Program-made: the position numbers and the translations under genes | Source: Parvularcula sp964556115 | GTDB taxonomy: Bacteria; Pseudomonadota; Alphaproteobacteria; Caulobacterales; Parvularculaceae | DNA length: 52,244 nucleotides | Assembly: GCA_964556115.1 (NCBI GenBank) | Contig: CAZKVC010000017.1 | Coordinates: 1 to 52,244 of the forward strand | Direction: 5' to 3' | Notes under the pieces: model-generated | What the model was told of the DNA's origin: nothing | Databases searched by the model: none | The model's input: only the letters and a program-made list of their open reading frames with translations | In this document: positions 9,652-17,724 of the stretch, one piece after another | Layout of the letters: the number at the start of each line of letters is the position of its first letter | How positions within the stretch are numbered: the first letter of the stretch is position 1

Positions 9652-9729
9652 ATGACCTTTGTCCGTGATCTTGCCGGTTTCACCATTCTCCTCAGCATGC
9701 TCACCGCAGCCGTGAGTGTCATCGGCTGA
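9652..9729 (+). CDS. sidA: SidA-like SOS-controlled membrane micropeptide
   Basis: 25 residues: a short charged start (MTFVRD) followed by about 18 hydrophobic residues (AGFTILLSMLTAAVSVIG), enough for one membrane helix. GGGAG lies 6 bases before the ATG, and an exact LexA box ends 16 bases before it. In Caulobacter crescentus, SidA is a 29-residue SOS-induced inner-membrane peptide that stops division by acting on FtsW/FtsN. Size, topology and SOS control all match, and dnaE follows after 64 bases. I recall, without being able to check, that Caulobacter sidA also neighbours dnaE. Sequence identity to SidA cannot be tested here, so the name is an inference. The gene is below the size cut-off of most gene finders. 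Confidence 0.68.
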   Translation: MTFVRDLAGFTILLSMLTAAVSVIG

Positions 9730-9793
9730 GGCTTGCCGTTTTGTGGAGAATGAAGCCGCCCGCGCCGCGGAGGAATCGCCTACGATCTGGGCG

Positions 9794-12700
9794 ATGCCTG
9801 CTTCATTCGTTCACCTGCGCGTTCACTCGGCCTACTCCCTTTCGGAAGGCGCCATTCCGGTCAAACGGCTGACCTCGCTTTGCGAGGCCGAGCAGATGCC
9901 GGCCTGCGCCGTCACCGACAGCAACAACCTTTTCGGTGCGCTGGAGGTTGCGGAGACCTTCGCCGGGGCGGGCATTCAGCCGATCACCGGCATGGAGATC
10001 TGCGTCGCGCCTGACGAGGGGACGCCCGATCCGCGTTCCAAGCCCGAGCCGGTCTTCAAGCTGGTGCTTCTGGCGCAGAACGAGACCGGATACCGCCGCC
10101 TGATGGAGCTCGGCTCCGACGCCTTCCTGAAGTCCGCTCGCCAGGGCGACCCATGCCTTGCCTTCAGTGACGTCCTGAGCCGCACGGATGGCCTGATCTG
10201 CCTGACCGGCGGCTCCGATGGACCGGTGGACCGCAAGCTGAACGCGGGCGACAGGAAAGCCGCGAAGGTGATTCTCGAACGCCTGACGGAGGCCTTTCCA
10301 GACCGCCTCTATGTCGAGCTGCAGCGGGCGCCCGACTTTGCGGGAACCGATCGGCACGGGCGCTATCCGCAGGAAGCGCAGCTCGTCGGGCTCGCCTTCG
10401 ATCTCGACCTGCCGCTGGTCGCGACGAACAACGTCTATTTCGCCAAGGCCGAGGATCACGGCGCCCACGAAGCGCTGCTCTGCATCGCCGAAGGCTCCTA
10501 TATCAGCCAGCAGGACCGCCGGCGGGTACCGGAGGACGCGTGGTTCAAGAGCGAAGACGACATGCTCGCCCTCTTCGCCGATCTGCCCGAAGCCTGCGCC
10601 AGTACGATCGAGATCGCTCAGCGCTGCGCTTTCCGGCCGCGGACGGCTGCGCCGATGCTGCCAAGCTTTGCCGGCGATCTCGAAGGGGAGACGGCCGCCC
10701 TCGAGAAGATGGCATGGGAGGGCTTGGAAAAGCGTCTGTCTGCCATCGAACCCGCCGCCCCGCGCGAGGACTACGAAGCACGCCTGCGCCACGAGCTCGG
10801 TGTGATCGCGAAGATGGGCTTTCCCGGCTACTTCCTCATCGTCGCCGACTTCATTCAGTGGGCGAAGGGGGAAGACATTCCCGTAGGTCCGGGACGTGGT
10901 TCGGGTGCGGGCAGTCTCGTCGCCTACGCCCTCACCATCACCGATCTCGACCCCTTGCGCTTCGGGCTCCTCTTCGAGCGGTTCCTGAACCCCGAGCGGA
11001 TCTCGATGCCGGACTTCGACATCGACTTCTGCCAGGACCGGCGGGACGAGGTGATCGGCTATGTTCAGCAGCGCTACGGCCATGACCGGGTCGCGCAGAT
11101 CATCACTTTCGGTAAGCTGCAGGCCCGTGCCGTCCTGCGCGATGTCGGACGGGTCCTGCAGATGCCGTTCGGTCAGGTGGACCGGCTCTGCAAGATGGTG
11201 CCGAACAATCCTGCCAACCCCGTCACCCTGAAGGAAGCCGTCGACGGCGAGCCGCGCTTTGCGGAGGAACGCCGCGCCGATCCGCAAGTTGGCGTACTGA
11301 TCGATACCGCGCTCAAGCTCGAGGGACTGTACCGCCACGCATCGACCCACGCGGCGGGCGTCGTCATCGGTGACAGGCCGCTCCATGAGATCGTGCCGCT
11401 CTATCTCGATCCACGCTCGGACATGCCCGCTACCCAGTTCAACATGAAGTGGGTGGAGCCTGCGGGTCTTGTGAAGTTCGATTTCCTCGGCCTCAAGACA
11501 TTGACGGTCATCCGGCGGGCGATCGACAACCTCAAGGCGGAAGGGGTCGAGCTCGTCATCGACGCCATTCCGAAGACCGATGAGACGACCTTCGCCATGC
11601 TGACCCGGGGTGAGGCAACCGGGGTCTTCCAGCTCGAAAGTGCGGGCATGCGCGCCGCGCTCAAGGGCATGAGGCCCGACACGCTCGAAGACATCATCGC
11701 CCTTGTCTCGCTCTACCGCCCCGGTCCGATGGACAACATCCCGACTTACAATGCGCGCAAGGCGGGCCTTGAAGACCCAGACTACCTGCATCCCCTTCTG
11801 GAAGACGTCCTTCGCGAGACCTTCGGCGTCATCATCTATCAGGAACAGGTGATGCAGATCGCACAGATCCTTTCCGGCTACTCCCTCGGCGAAGCCGATC
11901 TTCTCCGCCGCGCGATGGGCAAGAAGAAGAAGGAGGAAATGGACAAGCAGAAGGTCCGTTTCATCGCCGGCGCGAAGGAAAAGGGTGTCAGCGCCGCCAA
12001 GGCGGAAAGCATCTTCGAGCTTGTCGCGAAATTCGCCGGCTATGGTTTCAACAAGTCCCACGCCGCGGCCTATGCGTGGATCAGCTATCAGACGGCCTAT
12101 CTGAAGGCGCACCACCCGGCGGCGTTCCTCGCCGCGTCCATGTCGCTCGATGCGGCGAATACGGACAAGCTCGCGGTGTTCTTCGCCGAGGCCAAGCGCT
12201 CCGGTGTCAAGGTCAATCCGCCCTGCGTCAACTCTTCGTCGGCGGACTTCGAGGCGCGCGGCGGCGAGGTCTATTACGCCCTCGGCGCGGTGAAGAATGT
12301 CGGCTTCGAGGCGATGCGCCACATTCAGAGAGTGCGCAGCGAGGGTGGTCCGTTCAAGGATCTCTTCGATTTTGCCGAACGGGTCGACGGCCGGCAGATC
12401 GGCCGCCGGGCTCTCGAGCAGCTCGCCCGAGCCGGCGCGTTCGACATTCTCGAAAAGAACCGCGCCCGTGTCTTCGCCGCTGCCGATACCCTGATCCGTT
12501 ATTCCCAGGCCTGTGCGGAAGAGCGGTCTTCGGACAATCTTTCGATGTTCTCCCTCGACGGAGGGTGCAAGACCGAGCCTCCGAAGCTGCCGCAGGCGCA
12601 GGAATGGAACCTCATGCAGAGCCTCGAGGAAGAGCGGCAGGCCATCGGCTTCTATCTTTCCGGCCACCCGCTATCCGCTTTCAAGGAAACGCTGGAACGG

Positions 12701-13249
12701 CAATCCGTCGACCATGCGAGGCGGCTTTTTGCGGAGGAGGACGTTGGCACCCGGGCGGTGCTTCTCGCAGGGGTCGTCAGGGAAGTGACTCAGCGCCGCT
12801 CGAAAAGCGGCAAGCCCTTCGCATGGGTCGCGCTATCCGACGAAAGCTGCGATTACGAAGTGACTGTCTTCTCCGAGGTGCTCGCGAAGAGCGAAGCGCT
12901 TCTCAAGCCAGGGGTCCCGCTTCTTCTGTCGGTGACGGCCGATGACAGCAATGGGAGCCTGCGGCTCACTCTCGAAGGCGTGAGGCGCCTTGAAGACACC
13001 GGTCGCGGACAGATTTCACAGCGGCTCGAAATCACCGTGGCCGAGGAGGCCGCGCTTTCGGCGATCCGGGCGAGCCTGAGGGCCTGCGCCAGGGAGGAGG
13101 CGGCTGCGCCCGCCAGCCTCGTTCTGCCGCTCGGCGAGCCGGGGCTCGAAGTTGTGATCGCCCTTCCCGACGACTTCCGCGCGGGAAAGGCCAGCCGCGG
13201 GGCCCTGCGGGTCATCAAGGGCGTGGACGGAGTGGCCGAGATCGCCTGA
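9794..13249 (+). CDS. dnaE: DNA polymerase III alpha subunit (replicative, DnaE1 type)
   Basis: 1151 residues from ATG 9794, where the conserved opening FVHLRVHSAYSL begins; the frame is open back to a GTG at 9716 without similarity. Order: PHP domain, polymerase core, helix-hairpin-helix region, OB fold. The three catalytic aspartates are visible: Asp409 and Asp411 in PDFDIDF and Asp563 in VKFDFLG. This is the main chromosomal replicase, not the error-prone DnaE2: no imuA/imuB partner is present. It lies 64 bases behind the SOS-controlled micropeptide gene with no obvious terminator between, so part of its transcription may be damage-inducible. A GGAGG lies about 20 bases before the start, too far for a normal ribosome-binding site. 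Confidence 0.95.
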   Translation: MPASFVHLRVHSAYSLSEGAIPVKRLTSLCEAEQMPACAVTDSNNLFGALEVAETFAGAGIQPITGMEICVAPDEGTPDPRSKPEPVFKLVLLAQNETGYRRLMELGSDAFLKSARQGDPCLAFSDVLSRTDGLICLTGGSDGPVDRKLNAGDRKAAKVILERLTEAFPDRLYVELQRAPDFAGTDRHGRYPQEAQLVGLAFDLDLPLVATNNVYFAKAEDHGAHEALLCIAEGSYISQQDRRRVPEDAWFKSEDDMLALFADLPEACASTIEIAQRCAFRPRTAAPMLPSFAGDLEGETAALEKMAWEGLEKRLSAIEPAAPREDYEARLRHELGVIAKMGFPGYFLIVADFIQWAKGEDIPVGPGRGSGAGSLVAYALTITDLDPLRFGLLFERFLNPERISMPDFDIDFCQDRRDEVIGYVQQRYGHDRVAQIITFGKLQARAVLRDVGRVLQMPFGQVDRLCKMVPNNPANPVTLKEAVDGEPRFAEERRADPQVGVLIDTALKLEGLYRHASTHAAGVVIGDRPLHEIVPLYLDPRSDMPATQFNMKWVEPAGLVKFDFLGLKTLTVIRRAIDNLKAEGVELVIDAIPKTDETTFAMLTRGEATGVFQLESAGMRAALKGMRPDTLEDIIALVSLYRPGPMDNIPTYNARKAGLEDPDYLHPLLEDVLRETFGVIIYQEQVMQIAQILSGYSLGEADLLRRAMGKKKKEEMDKQKVRFIAGAKEKGVSAAKAESIFELVAKFAGYGFNKSHAAAYAWISYQTAYLKAHHPAAFLAASMSLDAANTDKLAVFFAEAKRSGVKVNPPCVNSSSADFEARGGEVYYALGAVKNVGFEAMRHIQRVRSEGGPFKDLFDFAERVDGRQIGRRALEQLARAGAFDILEKNRARVFAAADTLIRYSQACAEERSSDNLSMFSLDGGCKTEPPKLPQAQEWNLMQSLEEERQAIGFYLSGHPLSAFKETLERQSVDHARRLFAEEDVGTRAVLLAGVVREVTQRRSKSGKPFAWVALSDESCDYEVTVFSEVLAKSEALLKPGVPLLLSVTADDSNGSLRLTLEGVRRLEDTGRGQISQRLEITVAEEAALSAIRASLRACAREEAAAPASLVLPLGEPGLEVVIALPDDFRAGKASRGALRVIKGVDGVAEIA

Positions 13250-13293
13250 CGCACCATCTCCCCCGGGAGACATTGACCCCAAGGGAGCCCACC

Positions 13294-13875
13294 ATGCGTT
13301 ACATTTTCCGCCCGATCGCTTTTCTTGCAGCCTTCGGCCTCGCCGCCTGCGGTGACGGCCTCGATGACAGGGACGATACGGTCGCCGTGGACGAACGGCC
13401 GATGGCCACCGAGGGGACCGACGACGTGATGATGGACGATCGGCGAACCCTCGCTGAGCTGTTCGAGGACGAGCCGCGCTTCTCGACCTTCCAAACCGCG
13501 CTTGAGGCCTCCGGCCTTCAGGGCACCTTCGAAGACGAAGGTCCGATGACCGTCTTCGTGCCCAGTAACGAAGCTTTCGAGGCCCTGCCAGCGGCCGCTT
13601 CGGTCGATATGCTGCTTGAGCCGGAAAACCGTGCGCTCCTGCGCCGCATCCTGGCCTTCCACATCGTGCCGGAGCGCCTCGAGGCGGCTTCCCTCGCTGG
13701 CGGTAGCGATGAGTTCGAGACCGTCGGCGGCGACGCTCTCGCCGTGACCGGCTCCGGTTCGGTGGTCGAGGTCGGCAGCGCGCCCCAGACCGCCGTTGTC
13801 ACACTCTCGGACATTCAGGCTGAGAACGGCGTCGTTCACGTGATCGACGCGGTCCTGCTGCCCCCGGTAGAGTGA
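13294..13875 (+). CDS. fasciclin-domain lipoprotein
   Basis: 193 residues from ATG 13294 (AAGGGAG 6 bases upstream). The signal peptide ends in lipobox LAAC (about Cys18). After an acidic linker, a single FAS1 domain fills residues 55-190, with the typical TVFVPSNEAFEALP box and the closing NGVVHVIDAVLLP box. FAS1 domains mediate adhesion or ligand binding; bacterial lipoprotein versions have no agreed function. The gene follows dnaE by 44 bases, and a 14-base palindrome (13257-13270) lies between. Its stop codon abuts the stop of purN on the other strand with no gap. Confidence 0.9.
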   Translation: MRYIFRPIAFLAAFGLAACGDGLDDRDDTVAVDERPMATEGTDDVMMDDRRTLAELFEDEPRFSTFQTALEASGLQGTFEDEGPMTVFVPSNEAFEALPAAASVDMLLEPENRALLRRILAFHIVPERLEAASLAGGSDEFETVGGDALAVTGSGSVVEVGSAPQTAVVTLSDIQAENGVVHVIDAVLLPPVE

Positions 13876-14487
13876 TCAGCGTACCGAAAGAAAGATGCCG
13901 TCATCCTGCAAGGTGACGGCATCGCCGCCCAGTGCCCGTCTGAGGGCGAGGGGGTAGAGCCGGTGTTCCGCCTTCTGGACCCGCGCCGTCAGGGTTTCCG
14001 CGTCGTCGCCCTCCGAGACCGCGACGACCGCCTGACCCACGATCGGGCCCGCATCGAGTTCGGGAATGACGTGGTGAACGGTGCATCCCGAAACCGACAC
14101 CCCGGCATCGAGCGCCTGTTCGTGCACGTGAAGGCCGCGGAAGGAAGGCAGTAGGGAAGGGTGGATATTCAGCATCCGGCCTTCCCAACGGCTGACGAAA
14201 CCAGCCGTCAGCACGCGCATGAAACCTGCGAGACAGATGAAGTCGGCGTCAGCCTCATCCAGCGCCGCCTGCAGCTCGTCCTCGAAGGCCTCGCGGGACT
14301 TCCCCCGGTGCGGGACCGCCGCGACCGGAATGCCGTTTTCGCGCGCGCGCTCGAGCCCTGCGGCTTCCGGCCTGTTCGAGAGAACAAGCACGATTTCACC
14401 CGGGAAGTCGGCCGCCTTCGCGTCTTCCAGAAGCGCGGTCATGTTCGATCCGCGCCCGGAGATCAGGATCGCGATGCGCCTCGTCAT
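13876..14487 (-). CDS. purN: phosphoribosylglycinamide formyltransferase
   Basis: 203 residues. PurN transfers a formyl group from 10-formyltetrahydrofolate to GAR in step 3 of purine synthesis. The phosphate loop GRGSN is at 11-15, and the catalytic triad Asn107, His109 (NIHPSLLPSF) and Asp145 (ELDAGPIV) is intact. The start overlaps the stop of purM by 4 bases (ATGA), so the two are translationally coupled, as is common for these two genes. Confidence 0.96.
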   Translation of the reverse strand: MTRRIAILISGRGSNMTALLEDAKAADFPGEIVLVLSNRPEAAGLERARENGIPVAAVPHRGKSREAFEDELQAALDEADADFICLAGFMRVLTAGFVSRWEGRMLNIHPSLLPSFRGLHVHEQALDAGVSVSGCTVHHVIPELDAGPIVGQAVVAVSEGDDAETLTARVQKAEHRLYPLALRRALGGDAVTLQDDGIFLSVR

Positions 14488-15476
14488 CGCGCTTTCAGCT
14501 CACCGATCGTTGTGGCCTCGGGCAGTTCTTTCAGGATCTGCGGCGCCTCTTTCCGCCCTGCGATCAGGACCATCCCGATCCCGCAGTTGAACACCGTCCT
14601 CAGCTCCTCGAGGCCAAGCCCGCCCTGTTCCTGCAGCCAGGCAAAGAGGGGCGGCAAGGTCAGGGCCGCCTCGTCGTATTCAGCGGTCAGATGGTCCGGC
14701 AGCACCCGGGGCACGTTCTCGACAAGACCGCCGCCGGTGATATGGGCCATGCCCTTGAGAAGCCCGACCCGCAAAAGCGGCCTCAGCGCCTCGGCATAAA
14801 TCCGGGTTGGAGCCATCAGCGTTTCGCGCCAGGTTCCGCCGAAGGGCGTCTTGGCTGAAAGCTCGATGCCCGCTTCGCCGATCAGCTTGCGGATCAGGCT
14901 GAAGCCATTGGCGTGAGGACCGGAGGAGGGAAGCGCGATGAGCTGATCACCGGGCTTTATCGCGGCACTTTCAGGCAGCAGCCTTCCGCGCTCCGCCGCG
15001 CCGACACAGAAACCGGCGAGGTCGAAATGCCCCTCGCCATAAAGTCCCGGCATCTCGGCTGTTTCGCCGCCGATGAGAGCGGCGCCTGCCTGACGGCACC
15101 CCTCGGCCACGCCCTCGATGACGCTGGCGGCCGCGTCCTGATCAAGGCGGCCAGTCGCGAAATAGTCGAGGAAGAAAAGCGGCTCGGCACCCTGGACGAG
15201 CACGTCATTGGCGCACATCGCCACGAGGTCGATCCCGATCTCGCGGTAGCTGCCGGTCTCGATCGCGAGGAGGAGCTTGGTGCCCACCCCGTCGGCGCCC
15301 GAAACCAGGATCGGGTCGCTGAACCCGGCAGCCTTGAGGTCGAAAAGGCCGCCAAAGCCCCCAAGCGCGCTGTCGGCGCCGGGCCGGACAGTGCTCTTGG
15401 CCATGGGTGCGATGCGGCGGATCAGTGCGTTACCGGCGGCGATGTCCACGCCTGCCTTCTGATATGCGTCGGTCAT
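14484..15476 (-). CDS. purM: phosphoribosylformylglycinamidine cyclo-ligase
   Basis: 330 residues from ATG 15476; the start is chosen because the conserved AGVDIAAGN begins 8 residues in, and the longer open frame upstream lacks similarity. PurM closes the imidazole ring to give AIR in step 5 of purine synthesis, using ATP. Visible signatures are LVSGADGVGTK (substrate/ATP region), MCANDVLVQGAEPLFFLDY, GGETAEMPG and the C-terminal FNCGIGM. First gene of a purM-purN pair, diverging from the DUF2066 gene over 139 bases in which I see no clear promoter motif. Confidence 0.95.
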   Translation of the reverse strand: MTDAYQKAGVDIAAGNALIRRIAPMAKSTVRPGADSALGGFGGLFDLKAAGFSDPILVSGADGVGTKLLLAIETGSYREIGIDLVAMCANDVLVQGAEPLFFLDYFATGRLDQDAAASVIEGVAEGCRQAGAALIGGETAEMPGLYGEGHFDLAGFCVGAAERGRLLPESAAIKPGDQLIALPSSGPHANGFSLIRKLIGEAGIELSAKTPFGGTWRETLMAPTRIYAEALRPLLRVGLLKGMAHITGGGLVENVPRVLPDHLTAEYDEAALTLPPLFAWLQEQGGLGLEELRTVFNCGIGMVLIAGRKEAPQILKELPEATTIGELKAR

Positions 15477-15615
15477 GGCTTCCGATAAGCGCGGCCGCGC
15501 CATTCGTGAAGGGGGCGCGCCGCTTTTCGGTCTCGTTAGTCGCCGCCTTAGAGGTCGCATCGGCTCGTCAGGGGTGCTAAGTCCGGCACAAAGAGCGGTT
15601 CGGGACCCTTTTTAC

Positions 15616-17058
15616 ATGCAGCGTTTCTTTGTGGTGTTGGTGGCGCTTGTCGCGTTCGGACGGGCGGGCGCCCAGGATGTCTTCACGGTCCCGGAAGTCC
15701 CCGTTTTCGCCGAAGCGAAAACGGCGGGCGAGGCCCAGACCCTCGCGCGGGACCAGGGGCGTCTGGCCGCCCTCGACCTCCTGCTGCGGCGCCTGGTTGC
15801 CGAAGAGGACTGGGTCTACCTGCCGAGCCTGTCGAAGGGCGAGGAAGCGCAAGCCCTGTCGGATCCTTACGCCACGGGCGGCGCGTACAATCCCGACCGG
15901 AGCACGGCGGTCGCGATGAAGCAGCCGCTTGCCCTCAACCCGGATGCCGCCGCCGCCCTTGAGCGTGAGACCAACGTCTTCAACGAAAAGAGTTCGGGCA
16001 CGACCTACCGCGCCAACATCACCTACCGCTTCAAGCCCGATGCGATTCGCGACCTCCTGCGCACCGCCCGGCTTCCCTATTCGGAAGAGCAGGCCCGCGA
16101 GGTGATGGTTCTGCCGGTGCTGGAGACCGCGAACGGACTTTACCTCTGGGAGGCGAAGAACCCCTGGGCCCGGGCATGGCTTGAGCGGCCGCTCACCGCC
16201 GAGCTGACACCCATGGTCCTGCCGCGCGGCGACATGATCGACGTCGAGGCGATCTCGGCTGAGGAGGCGCGCAACCTCAACGCCGCCGCCCTCAGGGCCT
16301 TTCAGGAGCGCTATGGTGAGGAGCGGCTTCTTCTCGCGCTCGGCAAGCTGTCCGAGGTCGGGGGCAATTTCCGGCTCTATGTGCAGCTGATCGAAGCCAC
16401 CCCGCCCAGCCTCGAAGGCAGCGAGACCTCGGCGATCGGAACCACCGTCACCGAAGCCTTCTTCAGGGGCTCCGATGACGACTTCCCCGCCCTCGCACGG
16501 CGGGCTGTGGAGGCGACGGTCCAGCGCCATTCCCGGCAATGGAAACGCCAGACCCTGGTCGATTTCGGGCGCGAGCGCGCCTTCGAGCTGACGGCATGGT
16601 TTGGTACCCAGCGCGAATGGACCGACATCCAGAACGCGATCCAGGGCACGCCGCTGGTCCGCAACAACGATGTTCGGGCCTTCAACACGGAGAACGCCAT
16701 CATGGCGCTGACCGTGGTAGGCGCGGAAGAGCAGTTCGATCTCGCCATGCAGCAGCGCGGGCTCGATGTCTGGCAGGACACCACCGGACGCTGGCACATC
16801 GCCCAGGCGGACAGGGCAGGCACGCTGCAGGCGACCATGCAGCCCCTGACCACCGATATTGACGCGGAGGCAGACCGCCGCCGCGGGCTTGGCCGCTTTT
16901 TCCGCCGCGGTGGCCGGGATCGTAGCATCGAAACCGAAGAGTTGCCCGAACTGGAAGACAACCAGTCCGGCGAAGCGCAGGAATCAGAGGACGGGGAAGA
17001 GGTTCCCGACCTCCCTGACGACCTTTTCGGAGATGACGATAGCGGGGACGGCAACTGA
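15616..17058 (+). CDS. DUF2066 periplasmic protein
   Basis: 480 residues from ATG 15616, which starts a signal peptide ending near GRAGAQD (about residue 20); the frame is open upstream without similarity. The N-terminal half matches the DUF2066 type (TVPEVPVFAEAKTAGEAQTLARDQGR, given in two parts: TVPEVPVFAEA then KTAGEAQTLA). The last 60 residues hold an Arg patch (GRFFRRGGRDR) and then a strongly acidic tail. The function is unknown. In alphaproteobacteria this gene typically sits between purMN and hdaA/ppk, as here. Its stop overlaps the inferred CTG start of hdaA. Confidence 0.8.
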   Translation: MQRFFVVLVALVAFGRAGAQDVFTVPEVPVFAEAKTAGEAQTLARDQGRLAALDLLLRRLVAEEDWVYLPSLSKGEEAQALSDPYATGGAYNPDRSTAVAMKQPLALNPDAAAALERETNVFNEKSSGTTYRANITYRFKPDAIRDLLRTARLPYSEEQAREVMVLPVLETANGLYLWEAKNPWARAWLERPLTAELTPMVLPRGDMIDVEAISAEEARNLNAAALRAFQERYGEERLLLALGKLSEVGGNFRLYVQLIEATPPSLEGSETSAIGTTVTEAFFRGSDDDFPALARRAVEATVQRHSRQWKRQTLVDFGRERAFELTAWFGTQREWTDIQNAIQGTPLVRNNDVRAFNTENAIMALTVVGAEEQFDLAMQQRGLDVWQDTTGRWHIAQADRAGTLQATMQPLTTDIDAEADRRRGLGRFFRRGGRDRSIETEELPELEDNQSGEAQESEDGEEVPDLPDDLFGDDDSGDGN

Positions 17059-17699
17059 ACGCCGAGCCTCCCCAGAAACAGCCGAGCCTGCCCTTCGGGC
17101 CCCGCCTGGAAGGTGACGGACCCTACCGCGCAACCCTGCAGCAAAAAGAGCTGCTCGATGCCCTGCGCCCGATCGTCAGGCGTATCGGGCAGGCGTCGAG
17201 CGGCCTGACCAGCGTTCTGCTGACCGGTCCCGCCGGGTCGGGCAAGAGCCGGGCCCTGGCCGAAGCGCAGACGGGCGACGTTCCACTGCCGATCATCACG
17301 CTCACCCTGCGCGATCCGGATCCCCTCGATATCTTCGCCGAAATCAACGCGGCCGCTGCGGAGCGGGAGGTTCTGGTGCTCGAAGCGAGGACCGGCCCGG
17401 CGAAGCTTTTCGACGAGAAGACAACGCCGCCCGACCTCTTCAGCAGGCTCGCCGCGATCCCGCATCTGACCATCGACAGGCCAGGATGGGAGGGCATGGT
17501 CCCGATCCTGCTTGCCGATCTGGCGGTGCATGGCCATCTCTTGAGCGAGAAGGAAATTCGCGAGGCGGCCTTCGCGCTGCCGAGACATCTGGGCGCGCCG
17601 CGGCTTTTCTGCCGCGCTCTTGATCAGGCGCCGCCCGGCCTTGGCCGCCGTGCGACCTTGAAGTGGGCCCTCGAACAGGCTCATGTCACTAGCGGCTAG
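17055..17699 (+). CDS. hdaA: HdaA, DnaA-inactivating AAA+ protein (inferred CTG start)
   Basis: 214 residues if started at CTG 17055. The frame is closed by TAG at 17040-17042 and has no ATG, GTG or TTG before a GTG at 17376, which would delete the P-loop. The CTG has GGGGA 6 bases upstream and overlaps the DUF2066 stop as CTGA, like ATGA coupling. Residues 9-14 read QPSLPF, the clamp-binding motif (E. coli Hda has QLSLPL), so the N-terminus must be translated. P-loop GPAGSGKS at 58-65; an SRL box near the usual arginine finger. Hda with the clamp stimulates DnaA ATP hydrolysis to block re-initiation. The segment after the P-loop looks about 20 residues shorter than usual. hdaA-ppk-ppx order fits alphaproteobacteria. 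Confidence 0.82.
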   Translation: MNAEPPQKQPSLPFGPRLEGDGPYRATLQQKELLDALRPIVRRIGQASSGLTSVLLTGPAGSGKSRALAEAQTGDVPLPIITLTLRDPDPLDIFAEINAAAAEREVLVLEARTGPAKLFDEKTTPPDLFSRLAAIPHLTIDRPGWEGMVPILLADLAVHGHLLSEKEIREAAFALPRHLGAPRLFCRALDQAPPGLGRRATLKWALEQAHVTSG

Positions 17700-17724
17700 C
17701 CGCAGGAAGAAAGGGAGAGACCCC

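Noticed and set aside
9411..9793. Replication origin suggested by three near-DnaA boxes
   Set aside because: No AT-rich unwinding region, no exact DnaA boxes, and no origin-linked genes such as hemE, dnaA or parAB are next to it.
9803..12667. 954-codon minus-strand frame inside dnaE
   Set aside because: Antisense shadow of the polymerase core, without recognisable motifs.
17040..17060. Frameshift or fusion joining DUF2066 to hdaA
   Set aside because: Both proteins are complete with their own termini; a separate CTG start with a ribosome-binding site explains the hdaA frame without an error.
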